DNA of 64,000 nt from Craspedostauros australis (lineage: Eukaryota > Bacillariophyta > Bacillariophyceae > Mastogloiales > Achnanthaceae). The notes below the pieces were generated by a model. That model was not told the DNA's origin. It ran no database searches and saw only the letters and a program-made list of their open reading frames with translations. Location: contig JAMXDE010000036.1 in the NCBI GenBank assembly GCA_026770025.1, positions 496,001-560,000 on the forward strand, given 5' to 3'. Numbering within the stretch: position 1 is the first letter of the stretch; every line of letters starts with the position of its first letter. A program made the position numbers and the translations under genes. This document shows, piece after piece, positions 20,400 through 30,535 of this stretch.

Positions 20400-21290
20400 A
20401 TGATGAGACAGCTTGCCATCCCTTGGTCAGTGTCCATGGCACTGTCCATCCTCCTTTGGACTATCGGCATACCGATCTCCAAGGCTTGGATGACCCATCC
20501 ACAGCAACGTCCGCGATTACTGCAACACTGCACGGCCCTACCCGCGCATCGACAGCGCAAGACCATCCAACTGGAGGACGGCGAGACGAGCACGCTGATA
20601 TCCCGCAGCGTCCCCATTGAGGACGATTGGCACATCACGATCTGGGAACGCGAGAAACCCGCGCAGGTCGTGGAGGCCTACTGGAATGCGCAGATGTCCA
20701 ACATGATGGACGGCATTGTCTCGAAGCGTGTGCTGGATCCCTTCGGCATCGTGTCGTGGCCGGGATCCGTCGTGGCGGCGCGCGAGTTGCGCAAGAAGAT
20801 GACGACAGGAGGCACCGTGCTGGTATGGGGTGCCGGTGTGGGCCTCGAAGTGCAGGCCGCCATGATGTGCGGCGCGGCGCATGTGATCGCAACCGATATT
20901 CAACCATTAAAACAATGCGAGGTGGGTGTGCGGGCTGCGAATCTGACGGGGACCGTGGAATTCCGACGATTCGACCTATTCCGTTCCGATTACATCGCGG
21001 CCGATCTGATCGTCGTGGCGGACGTTCTCTACGACGAGGATCTGGCCAAGCAGGTGTGCATGCGATGCGCGGAAGCCATGAAACAGAATCCGAGGACGCA
21101 GATCTTGATCACCGATTCGCAGCGGTTCGTATCCCAGTTTCCGGACGACCTGCAACGAAGCCTGGGCGACGCAGTGAAGGTGGAGTGGTCGGAGCATGTT
21201 CTGCGATCTTTCGAAGGATCGGGCGTTGCGATCGATGAAGATCAGGTGTACGACGTGACGGTTCGAAGCGCGTGGGTGAACTTGCAGTGA
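20400..21290 (+). CDS. METTL-type protein (lysine?) methyltransferase, possibly organelle-targeted
   Basis: A single exon encodes 296 residues. The hydrophobic N-terminus (WSVSMALSILLWTIGIPISKAW) looks like a signal peptide, and the aromatic after KA could be a plastid-import site. The methyltransferase core begins with DPFGIVSWPGSVVAA (113-127), then SAM motif I VLVWGAGVGLEVQAA (140-154), an acidic residue in VIATDI, and post-motif DLIVVADVLYDED. This pattern fits the METTL/Methyltransf_16 family, many members of which methylate lysines of specific proteins. The substrate cannot be told from sequence. It is followed after 88 bp by the end of the minus-strand TPR gene. Confidence 0.75.
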   Translation: MMRQLAIPWSVSMALSILLWTIGIPISKAWMTHPQQRPRLLQHCTALPAHRQRKTIQLEDGETSTLISRSVPIEDDWHITIWEREKPAQVVEAYWNAQMSNMMDGIVSKRVLDPFGIVSWPGSVVAARELRKKMTTGGTVLVWGAGVGLEVQAAMMCGAAHVIATDIQPLKQCEVGVRAANLTGTVEFRRFDLFRSDYIAADLIVVADVLYDEDLAKQVCMRCAEAMKQNPRTQILITDSQRFVSQFPDDLQRSLGDAVKVEWSEHVLRSFEGSGVAIDEDQVYDVTVRSAWVNLQ

Positions 21291-21378
21291 CAGCTGCACG
21301 CGAGTACTCACGCCAAACATGCGACCACGAACAATTGACGCAACTGAGTTATGATAGCAACTAATGTAGCACAGTAGC

Positions 21379-23112
21379 TTAGCGCCGCGCCCGCAACGTG
21401 AGCATAAGACTCTTGATCTTTTCCTTCGTCGCGTGCGTGCACTGATGCGAACTGCCGAGACAGGGTTCGTAGATGGCGAGGGAATGACAATGGCACGACA
21501 TGGCTTCCTGATACTGCTGATGCAACTCGTGAATGGCGCCCATCTTGGTGTAGAGCACGGCCACACCGATCTGATCGTTCTTGCCGATCCCGATCTGTTC
21601 GAGGTCGATGGCGTAGCGGTAGTGCTGGATGGCGTCCATGGAGTCTTGGTCTGCTTGGAATACGCATTCGTCGCCCATGGTCTCCTGCGCCAGGGCCATG
21701 GGCAGGGCGTCGAGGTAGGTTTCGATGTCGTCATCGCAGTGTCCCATCTGCTGCGCCGTGACGTACATGCCGTGCTTGCAGTGCAGGGCGTTGGATTTGT
21801 TGGAGATGCGCAGGGCGGAACGGAACTCGAAGAGGCTGGTGGCGTTGTCGTTGAGGATGGCGTAGACGTGTCCCAGCTTGTAGCGGAGGTTGGCCTCATC
21901 GGTGTCGTCGCCCTTGATGGCTTGCAGGGCCAGTTGGAACTGTGCGGCCGCGTCGGAGGCGGGTTGGTGCGCCTCGTCGTCGTGTTCGCAGTAGGCGTTG
22001 TAGCAGTGCAGTTCGGCCTGCTGCTCGTGCGTGACGCTGTTCTGCAGGGCTTCGCGCAGGGCCTGGACATCGGAGGAGGCGTCCCTCTTGTGGATGACCT
22101 TGAGCGCCGAGTTGAGGAGGAGGTGTATGGTGTCGGTGCCCACGCCGTACTGCAGGCGCAATCTGAGCGACCGTCGGAAGGCTTGGTAGGCCAGTTTGAC
22201 GGCACCGGAGTTGAAGTGTGCCAGACCTAGGTACTGGTAGGCCTCACAGAGCATGGTGGGGTCGTCGAAGGAGTCATCGTGATGGTGCGCAATGCCTTCC
22301 TGTTGCGCGGCCTGCTGCAGGATGGATGGCATGGAGGAGATGGGCTTGGTGAAGACAAAGGCGGCAAAGAGCTTGTCCTCCATGATCTGGATGCATGCCT
22401 TGAAGCTGCGGATCGCCGCATCGAGCTCCATCGTCTCCGTGGCCTTGCGTCCATTGAGGAAGTGGTGCTCCGCCGTGGAAGGAGCATCCTCATTGGACGC
22501 AACCGGAGATGATGGCAGCGAAGACGATGATGCTGACATTGACATTGATACTGACGTTGATGCTGACATGGATGTTGGCATTGACATTGATGCTGACATT
22601 GACGTTGATACTGACTCTGACATGGCAGCCGTCGATATTGCGGTGGACAAGGAAGAAGCCGCTTCTGCCGAAGCAATGAGCAGCTCGAGCTTGTCATCCA
22701 GAGGCATGTCCGCCATGAGGATGGACTCCAAGTTGGACTGCAAGTCTTCCGATGCGAGAGGCTCTCCCCTCGCAGCATGCAACGAAGAAGCCTCATCGTC
22801 ACGCGCATCATCCCTGGCATCCAGACCGTCCTCGACCTCTGAGTCGCATTCTGGGACGGTTTCGAGTGGCATACGATGCATTCCATTCATCCCATTGATG
22901 GCATGCATTCCATGCACAGTATTCATTCCATTCATCCCATTGATGGAAGTATTGCCCGTAGAACTGCCCGCAGGGCTGGCTCTCGTAGTCGCATGTGGAG
23001 AATGTGGAGCATGAGATGATGGCAGCTGAGAAGCGCAGTCCATCGTGTGGATGTTCATCTCCTCGATCGTGACTTCGAATTCGTTGGGATTGGAGACTGA
23101 GTTCATCTTCAT
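21379..23112 (-). CDS. TPR-like repeat protein with Met/Ser low-complexity N-terminus
   Basis: The start is ATG 23112 (MKMNSVSN), just downstream of an AT-rich promoter-like block at 23134-23170; the frame is open further upstream but reads as spacer. The product has 577 residues. The first 240 are low complexity, with repeats such as NGMNGM and alternating Met-Ser (encoded by an 18-bp-type repeat at about 22535-22625). From about 245 onward there are helical TPR-like repeats (AYQYLGLAHFNSGAVKLAYQ, ANLRYKLGHVYAILNDNATS, VAVLYTKMGAIHELHQQYQE), which normally bind partner proteins. No enzyme domain or targeting signal is seen. Function unknown; a co-chaperone or scaffold is plausible. Confidence 0.75.
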   Translation of the reverse strand: MKMNSVSNPNEFEVTIEEMNIHTMDCASQLPSSHAPHSPHATTRASPAGSSTGNTSINGMNGMNTVHGMHAINGMNGMHRMPLETVPECDSEVEDGLDARDDARDDEASSLHAARGEPLASEDLQSNLESILMADMPLDDKLELLIASAEAASSLSTAISTAAMSESVSTSMSASMSMPTSMSASTSVSMSMSASSSSLPSSPVASNEDAPSTAEHHFLNGRKATETMELDAAIRSFKACIQIMEDKLFAAFVFTKPISSMPSILQQAAQQEGIAHHHDDSFDDPTMLCEAYQYLGLAHFNSGAVKLAYQAFRRSLRLRLQYGVGTDTIHLLLNSALKVIHKRDASSDVQALREALQNSVTHEQQAELHCYNAYCEHDDEAHQPASDAAAQFQLALQAIKGDDTDEANLRYKLGHVYAILNDNATSLFEFRSALRISNKSNALHCKHGMYVTAQQMGHCDDDIETYLDALPMALAQETMGDECVFQADQDSMDAIQHYRYAIDLEQIGIGKNDQIGVAVLYTKMGAIHELHQQYQEAMSCHCHSLAIYEPCLGSSHQCTHATKEKIKSLMLTLRARR

Positions 23113-24251
23113 CAATGCTTTGTTCAGCAATGGGATTATATGATATAATATGATATGATATGGTATAGTATGCGTGGTGTAGATGGTGTATGAGTAGTTG
23201 TGATGTGTCTGGTTGCTTCTCTCTCTCTGTGTCTGTGTCTGTCTCTGTGTGCGCGTGTTCACGGTATCGAGTCTCTCTCTCTTTGTCCCTCTACCTCGTG
23301 CTACGGCATCTCCAGTAGGATAGTATAGCAGTTGCAAGAGAGGACGGCTTTGTTGGTTTACGACTGATTGACGACTGATTGACGAATGCCGCAAATAATG
23401 GACGGAGTGCGAACTATGACTACAGCCTCTCTCTCTCTCTTCCTGGGTATGGTAATGTACACGTGGGGATGCACGTGTGGATGTAACACTCGGATGTCTT
23501 GGTTGATGGAGTATCACACACGAACAACCAGACTTCGTTTTCGTCGATGGGTATAGTCGCAGAGCAATGCGAGTGCATGTGCCATACGCTTTGGATCTAT
23601 GTATGGGGATATCGCAAGACCAGGCAGGCATTCGTGGCACTGGGATGTGGCTTCCTTTGCTCCTCTTCCACTTCACTCTTGGTTCCCTTCCACCGATTTG
23701 GACCCTCTCTGCCTTGTCTCTTTGCCTCCATGCCACAACAGAGTTGCCGCCATCCTCGGTCTTTGTTCAGTGCGGAGACTGCCTCCGGTGTCAACGGAAT
23801 TTTGGAAGAAGTCACGATGCGCCAAAAATGTTGCGCTTCAAAAGGTTAATAACATCCTCAGCCACGAGGGCTGTACAAAACTCAACAGATGCTGAACGGA
23901 TATCTTGCACATGCCTCAACAGACACGAACAGCGCGAGGATCAAAGGCGGGATTGATGTGGCGTGATGTCATGAGATCGACGGACGGACGGACGGATGTG
24001 AAGAAGAACAAGTTGCGCAGTTTCTCGCTGTCGTCGGCTGCCTCCGCAATGATTGGAGATGACTGGAACCAAGGGAATGGTGGGAGAGCAACCAAGAGCG
24101 AAAGCAATGTAGGTAATGAGAGATGATTCTTGTTCATGCTATCACATACCATTACATGCTATCACATGGTATTATACCGTACTAGAGTATTCCATTACAG
24201 AAGATAGCAGCTGATCAGACCGAAGCAGACAGCGAAGGAGGGAAACGCACC
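23113..24251. other. Divergent intergenic region with CT/GT microsatellites
   Basis: This is a 1.1-kb spacer between the TPR gene and the QueH-like gene. It contains TCTCTCTGTGTCTGTGTC tracts at about 23219-23283, another CT run at about 23428-23441, and AT blocks at both ends (23134-23170 and 24166-24190). No gene seen. Confidence 0.45.
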
Positions 24252-25355
24252 ATGACTACCGTGGAGGAGAAGTTGAGCGAGGTTGGTGGCTGCAATGGAC
24301 ATCATCTGCAGACAGCCCAAGAAGATGCCGCCGATCATGGACACAATCATGGACACACCAACTCCAACTCCAACAATAACTCTAACAATAACTCCAACAC
24401 TAACAATGGCAAGACCAACCCCCAACTCAAATACAGCGAGGGCGCCGCATTGCCGACGCACGCTCCGGCCTGGGCCGTGGCCGCGAGCCAACGTCTGCAA
24501 GAGAAACTGGCGTTAGGCCCACGCAAATCCGCCAAGGCCCCGCCCGGCATCTCCCGCATCCTGCTGCACTCTTGCTGCGCGCCCTGCAGCGGCGCCATGG
24601 TGGAGGAGATGATGTCCTTCGAGGATTGCCAGGTCGTCGTCTTCTTCTACAATCCCAACATCCATCCCAAACGCGAGTACGATATCCGCAAGGACGAGAA
24701 CAAGCGTTTCTGCGAAGATCTCGGCATCGGCTTCGTCGATTGCGATTACGATGCCGATCGCTGGTACGAACGCATGAAGGGCATGGAGTTCGATGCCGAG
24801 CGCGGACGCCGTTGCACGCACTGTTTCGATATGCGCATGGAGCGGACGGCGCTTTACGCGCATGAGCATGGATTCGACGCCATCGCCACCACCAACGCGA
24901 CCTCCCGATGGAAGGACGCCAAGCAGGTCGACGACTCCGGCGCGAGGGCGGCGGCCCGGTACCAAGGCCTGCACTACTGGGCCAGGGACTGGCAGTCCGA
25001 CGAGATGACCCTGCGCAAGTATCAGATCTCCGCCGAGCAGAAATTCTACAAGCAGGAGTACTGCGGCTGCTCCTACTCCCTCAGGGATTCCAACGACTGG
25101 CGCAAGGCCAACGGGATCCCCAAGATCCAGATTGGAGGGGATCGGGCCGGCCTCGGCAACCGCTACTTCACGGATCCGGTCCTCGATGCGGCGGAGGAAT
25201 CGCAGGATGTCGTCGATGAGTTCTTCGCGCAGGCCACGGAGATCGAGAAGGCAGGCAACGACCGCACGGAGCGCAAGAAGACCCTCGAGCAGTACAAGGA
25301 CAGGCGGAAGACCGAGAAGGAAGTTGGCAAGGACTTTGGATTGAATAATTGGTAG
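24252..25355 (+). CDS. queH: QueH-type epoxyqueuosine reductase
   Basis: A single exon encodes 367 residues. The first 85 residues are a His/Asn-rich extension (an AAC/AAT codon repeat at about 24360-24410). The core has the QueH (DUF208) cysteine signature: HSCCAPCS (about 106-113), then VFFYNPNIHPKREYD, ERGRRCTHCFDMRM, TTNATSRWKD, and QEYCGCSYSL. Bacterial QueH reduces epoxyqueuosine to queuosine at tRNA position 34 using an iron-sulfur cluster and another metal bound by these cysteines. The family is mainly bacterial and most eukaryotes only salvage queuine, so a nuclear gene here is notable. Codon usage and flanking genes match the window, so contamination is unlikely. A 100-residue charged C-terminal extension is present. 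No clear targeting peptide. Confidence 0.85.
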   Translation: MTTVEEKLSEVGGCNGHHLQTAQEDAADHGHNHGHTNSNSNNNSNNNSNTNNGKTNPQLKYSEGAALPTHAPAWAVAASQRLQEKLALGPRKSAKAPPGISRILLHSCCAPCSGAMVEEMMSFEDCQVVVFFYNPNIHPKREYDIRKDENKRFCEDLGIGFVDCDYDADRWYERMKGMEFDAERGRRCTHCFDMRMERTALYAHEHGFDAIATTNATSRWKDAKQVDDSGARAAARYQGLHYWARDWQSDEMTLRKYQISAEQKFYKQEYCGCSYSLRDSNDWRKANGIPKIQIGGDRAGLGNRYFTDPVLDAAEESQDVVDEFFAQATEIEKAGNDRTERKKTLEQYKDRRKTEKEVGKDFGLNNW

Positions 25356-25571
25356 TGCACGCATTATATTCCCTGTTTTGAATGTTCCTAACATGAATTA
25401 TAGTGGTCCTGGACATATGTGGTACATCCACGAGTACGCTTATACAGCCATCCACCTACAAGCACTGTTCGTGATTGCGATACCACGGCGTGATGTGCGA
25501 GTGGAGTCATGCGTTTGCTGCATGTGGTTCGACGCGATGGAACACAAGGTGGTGCATTCCATACTGAGGTT

Positions 25572-26219
25572 TCACTTCTTGCCACCTCTGCCACCGCGCT
25601 TGGCACGTGTCGTCATGCCGCCGCGGCCTCCGCGCCCACCCTTGATGGCTGGCTGCTTCTTGCGTGCCACCATCTTGTTGGGCATGCGTTTGGTTGGGGC
25701 GGCCTTGCGTCGAGGCGGGATCTTTCGTTTCATGGCATCACCTGGATTGCTGGTGGCATCGTCCTCGATTTCTCCGTCTTCGTCGTCTTCAGCCGCGCTT
25801 TCATTGGGTGTGGCGGGCTGGCTGGTCATTCTGTTGTTGTTGTTGTTCTGTTGCGCATCTGCAACGTCCTCCATCTCTCCGTCTTCGGGCGTTGCCGGAA
25901 CCGAGCCTCTTGCGGCCGTGGCTTTTGCTGCTGCAGCAATGGAAGCGCTGGAACTGTACTTGGCGTACATGAGCTTGGCCTTTCTGCGAATTGCCAAGTC
26001 GAGCGCGTTGGGTTCCTTGAGCTGCCATTTGGGTGCCTTGGCGACCAGGGCCTTGAGGCATCGGTTGACGTAGTCCTGTTCGGAGTCGTTCTCCTCCATT
26101 GGCTCAAGCGGCGCTGTTCGGATCCATTGATCTATCGCCTTGGTTGCTGCCTCTTGGTATGCTTTTGTCTGTGCATTGTGCAATGCTTCCATCTTTCTCT
26201 GCGATCGTTGAGATGGCAT
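25572..26219 (-). CDS. Nuclear-type RGG-tailed protein, function unknown
   Basis: From ATG 26219 the product has 215 residues. The N-terminal 100 residues are helical (MEALHNAQTKAYQEAATKAI, then a segment with VNRCLKALVAKAPKWQLK). An acidic linker with EDGEMEDV and EDGEIEDD repeats follows, then a basic nuclear-localisation-like stretch (MKRKIPPRRKAAPTKRM) and a C-terminal GGRGGRGG/RGGRGG tail. RGG tails bind RNA and are methylated on arginine. I do not recognise the N-terminal domain. The frame is open upstream of 26219 and an acceptor-like CGATCGCAG lies inside the first codons, so this may be the last exon of a larger gene reaching to 27.5 kb. Confidence 0.6.
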   Translation of the reverse strand: MPSQRSQRKMEALHNAQTKAYQEAATKAIDQWIRTAPLEPMEENDSEQDYVNRCLKALVAKAPKWQLKEPNALDLAIRRKAKLMYAKYSSSASIAAAAKATAARGSVPATPEDGEMEDVADAQQNNNNNRMTSQPATPNESAAEDDEDGEIEDDATSNPGDAMKRKIPPRRKAAPTKRMPNKMVARKKQPAIKGGRGGRGGMTTRAKRGGRGGKK

Positions 26220-26568
26220 TGGTATAGAGTAGAGTGGAATGAATACATAATTGCAATCATGGATGCGTTTGCATTGCAGCAGAGACGCAAAGCGAGGTGC
26301 AGCGAAAGTGCACAGTTCCGTAGCGAAAGCGTACGAATATCGGCGGGGCGGCACATCCATTGGATGTGGTTATGCATGCAACAGACCATACCGATAGGTA
26401 GTGGCCCGTGCATATGTATGTGCAGTTCCACACGCAGTTCCATGTGCAGACGCGGAGAGATAGGGACAGAAGCGAGCGCAGGGATGGGTGTTGTCAAGGC
26501 AGCGAGGCAAGCAGCACGAATGATCGTGGGAGTTGGACGTGAGAAGGATGCAGGTTGCGTATACTTAC
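26220..26568. other. Spacer or intron upstream of the RGG gene
   Basis: The 349 bp follow a donor-like GTAAGTAT (26568 side). They may be an intron or a promoter. No independent gene seen. Confidence 0.3.
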
Positions 26569-26800
26569 TGTTGGTTGCGTTGGTGTGGACATGGACTTTT
26601 GGAGCTGGAACTGAGGTGGACGCCTTGATGGGAACGACCGGAGCCAGAACGGGGTCCAGAGCGACAGCAGCGATGCCGAAGCCGACCACCCTGAAGGATG
26701 GCCTCTTGATGCGATGGTTGACCACGAAATGGATTCTCATCTTGGCGTTGGACGCTGCTTCGGAAGTTGCTTGCACTGAAAGCGAGGCATTCGCATGCCT
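26569..26800 (-). other. Candidate coding exon (boundaries approximate)
   Basis: The minus-strand frame reads KMRIHFVVNHRIKRPSFRVV, then GIAAVALDPVLAPVVPIKAS, with the strong C-ending codon preference seen in the window's genes. It ends exactly at a consensus donor (ACA/GTAAGTAT, 26569/26568). An in-frame TGA lies just upstream of about 26805, so an acceptor (several CAG sites lie between 26780 and 26805) is needed. I could not find a phase-compatible acceptor joining it to the RGG exon, so its gene is undefined. Confidence 0.35.
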
Positions 26801-26805
26801 GCATC

Positions 26806-27346
26806 TCACTTCGCCTGATCCCGGAGGTCAGTTGGTGGTTTCGTCTTCGGTGGTTGTCCCAAATCGGAGCCTGAGTCGTGCGCACGTTTGAGATGCTGTT
26901 TCAGCGAGTTTCTTGGCGTGTTCACGTGCTGTCGCTCGTTGACCTGTTCTTGGCGACCTGGAGTGCTGGTGGCGCGAGGATGAGGACGATGCCCTTGCGA
27001 GTACGGTTACCTGTCCCCTCTTCCATTTGCCATCTCCGTGCCTGTCTCTATTCATGCATGCATGCATTTGAGAGGAGGCTGATTGACTCACGCAAGATGC
27101 GTTTGTGCATCTTTTGTGTTGTCCAATACAATACGAGTATATAATATAGTAGAATATTACATTGTGCGAGTTCAGTCTTGGTCCTCTGTCTCGCTCTCGA
27201 TTGGTACAACGAGCAGTCCTCCGCTGTTCCCTTCATTGCGTTGTCCAGGGTTCCATTCCATTCTATTCTCTTGTATCATTGGTATAATGATACGATGTAT
27301 TCCATTCTATTCTATAATAATGCCATGTCCATCACTGTTCGTATGC
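26806..27346. other. Spacer with AT block, no gene seen
   Basis: It contains a TATATAATATAGTAGAATATT block at about 27136-27157. A donor-like CAG/GTAACC occurs on the minus strand near 27012, but no clear exon is seen. Confidence 0.3.
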
Positions 27347-27529
27347 TCATGCAGTTGTGGATGCTGAGATGTTCCGTACCATTACAAAGTCGTTGTTCCT
27401 GCCTTGATAGAGCGACTTGGCAGCCTTGAAGGAATGCTGCAGATCCTGCCATCTGATGGCAGAGCCTGCCTCGTGCTTCTTCAGCAGAGGTCCCAGGTAG
27501 GCTGTGTAGGTCTCGAATAGTAGCGTCAT
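27347..27529 (-). CDS. Small protein or first exon, 60 codons
   Basis: From ATG 27529 the frame reads MTLLFETYTAYLGPLLKKHE, then a Trp-containing helix and KAAKSLYQGRNNDF, with the C/G-ending codon bias typical here. The stop is at 27347-27349. A GTAATG donor-like site follows NNDF, so it could be the first exon of the gene that includes the candidate exon at 26569-26800. No family recognised. Confidence 0.35.
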   Translation of the reverse strand: MTLLFETYTAYLGPLLKKHEAGSAIRWQDLQHSFKAAKSLYQGRNNDFVMVRNISASTTA

Positions 27530-28300
27530 TGTCTTTGTTTGTTGTGTATTGCTGGTATCGACGACGACGATGGTGATGATGATGATGATAATGATGTTGA
27601 TGATTATGATAGTCGGTTGCAATGCTTGGAGCGGTGAGTGTTTTTGCGCTCTGTTGCTTGGGAACTTTTGATCTCGTCTCCGTTGTCGTCATTTCCATTG
27701 CCGTTACGTCTTGCTGTTGTTTTGAAGAGGCGTTCTTCCTGTTCCGTTTGGACTTGCGTTTGGATCGTGCTTTTCCTCATGTTTGCTTGGAGATGGCAGG
27801 CGGTTTGACCCATACGAATAAAGTGATTCGCTTGACCGCTTTGAATTCGCTTTTTGAAAAAGCGGAATCAAACGATTGCATGGAACCCTCACCAGTTTGA
27901 TCTTAGTTGGCGATGGTCATTCCGCGAAATTTGTCGTTCGTCCAGCGGGTATTTTTAATTGGGAAGTTCTCCCCTCGACGATTCGTGACCAAAACACAAT
28001 AATTGTGGTTCTTGTGCGAGCGGTTGTAACGAGAGCAGTAGATGGTGTCGTACGCGACCATTCAACCTTGTCACATGACACACATGGCGCGTCGAATGCG
28101 AACGGGTATCCAACAGCTATTCGAAACGGCAATTCGCATCAGCCGCGCTCCACTTTCTGATGTGCGCAACGTGCTTCCACTGCAAGACACGGGAATTTCG
28201 ACGAAACGATCGAAGAAACGTCCGAGAATGTCAATGCTGACGTGGCATTTGTGCATCAATGTATTATTCTGATTAGTCAAACTCCGTTGACACCATTGAG
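27530..28300. other. Spacer, no gene seen
   Basis: A GATGATGATGATGAT-type repeat at about 27568-27605 lies just upstream of the small gene. The remainder has no codon-biased frame. Confidence 0.35.
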
Positions 28301-28317
28301 GACGTTAAATATTAGAT

Positions 28318-28339
28318 AATAACCGTTATTTCGGTTATT
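28318..28339. repeat. Inverted repeat (hairpin) at left edge of element
   Basis: AATAACCG and CGGTTATT flank a 6-base TTATTT loop immediately before the first 20-bp array. Confidence 0.6.
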
Positions 28340-28350
28340 CATCGAAACGG

Positions 28351-28550
28351 TACTTTCACCTAATCCTGAGTACTTTCGTCGAGTCTGGAGTACTTTCACC
28401 TAATCCTGAGTACTTTCACCTACTCTCGAGTACTTTCGTCGAGTTTTGAGTACTTTCGTCGGGTCTGGAGTACTTTCGTCGAGTGTTGAGTACTTTCACC
28501 TACTCCTCAGTACTTTCGTCGAGTCTGGAGTACTTTCACCTTTTTCTCTG
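28351..28550 (+). repeat. Left array: ten 20-bp units of two flavours
   Basis: Units start every 20 bp from 28351. Each begins TACTTTC and then has either GTCGAG (type A) or ACCTA (type B). The order is B A B B A A A B A B. The last unit is degenerate. There is no spacer between units. Confidence 0.9.
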
Positions 28551-30535
28551 CTCGTCTCGGCCGGTTGTGCGACATGTGTTGAGACCACAATTAACGGTGC
28601 AGGTACTAAGTGGGAGCCGCGGTAAATCATGTACCTGATATTTCCACTACTTCTTCCCGAGTGCTGTCGGCTCACAAACACGTCATCATCTGACTTGTTT
28701 TTGTCTTCATGGTGTCGCAAGAATACGTCACCATATGACGTCATTTCTCCAATTTGGTCGATGACATACCTCCGTCTCGGTATCAGGCCTTCGTTCAATT
28801 TGCCTCGTTTCTGTTCGGGTAGATGCAGGCTTCGTTAGTCGACTACAGGCTTGCTTGTCGCGATCTACGAGTCGTCATTTTGAGACTGCCCTGCTGCACA
28901 TTATGATCGCAATACAGCATAATACTCCGTACTGAATTAGACTACATGACTACCTACCGCCACTATCAAGGTGCTCGATGTTACAGGGCTTGCCGCATTC
29001 TACTTGCGTTCATTCACCGCTCTTGTATGCATCAAATTAGTGAATGCTGTGAATTGTCTGATGGAACTTGCTTGTTTTGTTCCAACTTGTTGTCATCAAC
29101 AGTCTTCGTGATTCACCTTACCAATTCCTCACTGTGCAGCTTCAGACAAGAGCCCTTTGCGTACTTCTTGTTACAAGTCTCATCTAGACATTGGAATCGA
29201 TGGTACACAAGAAGAGGAAAGACTTCTGCGCAGACGAAATGATTCAGATCATGGTGACGGTCTTGCTGCCGCAAGTTGATGGTTGTTGCAAGGACAGGGT
29301 ACTCAATCTTCTGGCAGCGCGATAAAATGTCCATCGCACCACAGTCCAGATCATGATGGTGGATGTGAAAAAAGCGGTGGCCCCTACTTCCAATTGTCTT
29401 GGAGGTTGCTGCCTCATGCTGGTGCTTGTGGTTGATCCCAGAAGTGGGGCCAAGAGGACCTGAAAGAGAGCCAATGGCACCTTAATGGCAACAATGCTGC
29501 AACTCCTTTGTACAGCTGCTGCTGCCTTTGGTGTGCCGCCAACTATGCTATTTCACTTGCAAATTGCAACAACGCATTGTATTGGAAGCATAATTGGACT
29601 CACAGAGAAGCACAAGGCAGATTGTGTACAATTCTGTATCAATCACATCGAAGATGTTGGGTTGTTTCAGAGTTTGGATGATGTTGTCCACGTATATCTG
29701 CATTGTGCTTTATTCCGCACAGCTCTCTCCCTCGTGTTCTAGCATAGTTGTGTGTTTCAATCATATCCTGAGCCAACTCGAACAATGAAATTGGTGTGTG
29801 TTACAAGCGAATAGCTCAACGAGAAACGAAATTGAGGATGCATGAAAGCATAGTACCATAGACAAAGTATGACGAAAGAACAACAGTACTGTGAGATGGC
29901 TACTTGCCTGAGTCAGTTGAACCTAAAGATGCAACGATCCTATCCAATGCATGCAGAACACAGGAATGCAGGAGCAACAGCATGGACATGAACACAGGTC
30001 AGAGTGTAAGCTCACAACTCTTAAGTTTGTAATAGCATTCAAGTTCCAACAGAGTTTACAGTGGATGCCTCCTTCTTGATCTGATCAATTGCTGAAGGAT
30101 GTGTTCTTCCTACGATACTGCCAATTCTCAAGTCTAACAACGTAGATGAGAAGTGGTTCTTCATTCACTTGACCGAATGTAGGCCATGGTGTGTCATGGG
30201 TGAGGACCCTCGAATCCGATATGGAAACACAGCCATGACCACAATCCAAATGATGGTCTATCTTGCAGGAGTGCTGAAGTCGCAGCATGCAAGGACAAGA
30301 TGATTGCATTGAATTCCAGGAGTGCCATGCAGAACCATGCTAGGTACAATAGCGGCTTGCAGGACAGCAATGGCAAATGCTCAAAGAGGGTGATGAGTGG
30401 AGCTTCCACCAAAACACAGGGATGTGCACATGGTACATTCCAAGACAAGGCGTTTGCAGGTCAAGTATCATGTATGCCAGTGTCGTCAGAGATGTGGTGG
30501 AGGTGAACATGGTGAGGGTCTGGCACTAGCAAGGC
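28551..30535. other. Interior of element, no intact gene
   Basis: Only short frames are found. Minus-strand fragments at about 29113-29480 read semi-protein-like in two frames (for example CLDETCNKKYAKGSCLKL) and may be eroded element coding sequence, but they match nothing I can name. Confidence 0.3.

Noticed and set aside
21379..23736. Longer 785-codon version of the TPR protein
   Set aside because: The extra 208 codons read through an AT-rich promoter-like block and CT/GT microsatellites. ATG 23112 is the more credible start.
28351..28550. CRISPR-like regular repeat array
   Set aside because: The units are contiguous 20-bp tandem copies with no unique spacers, in a eukaryotic genome.
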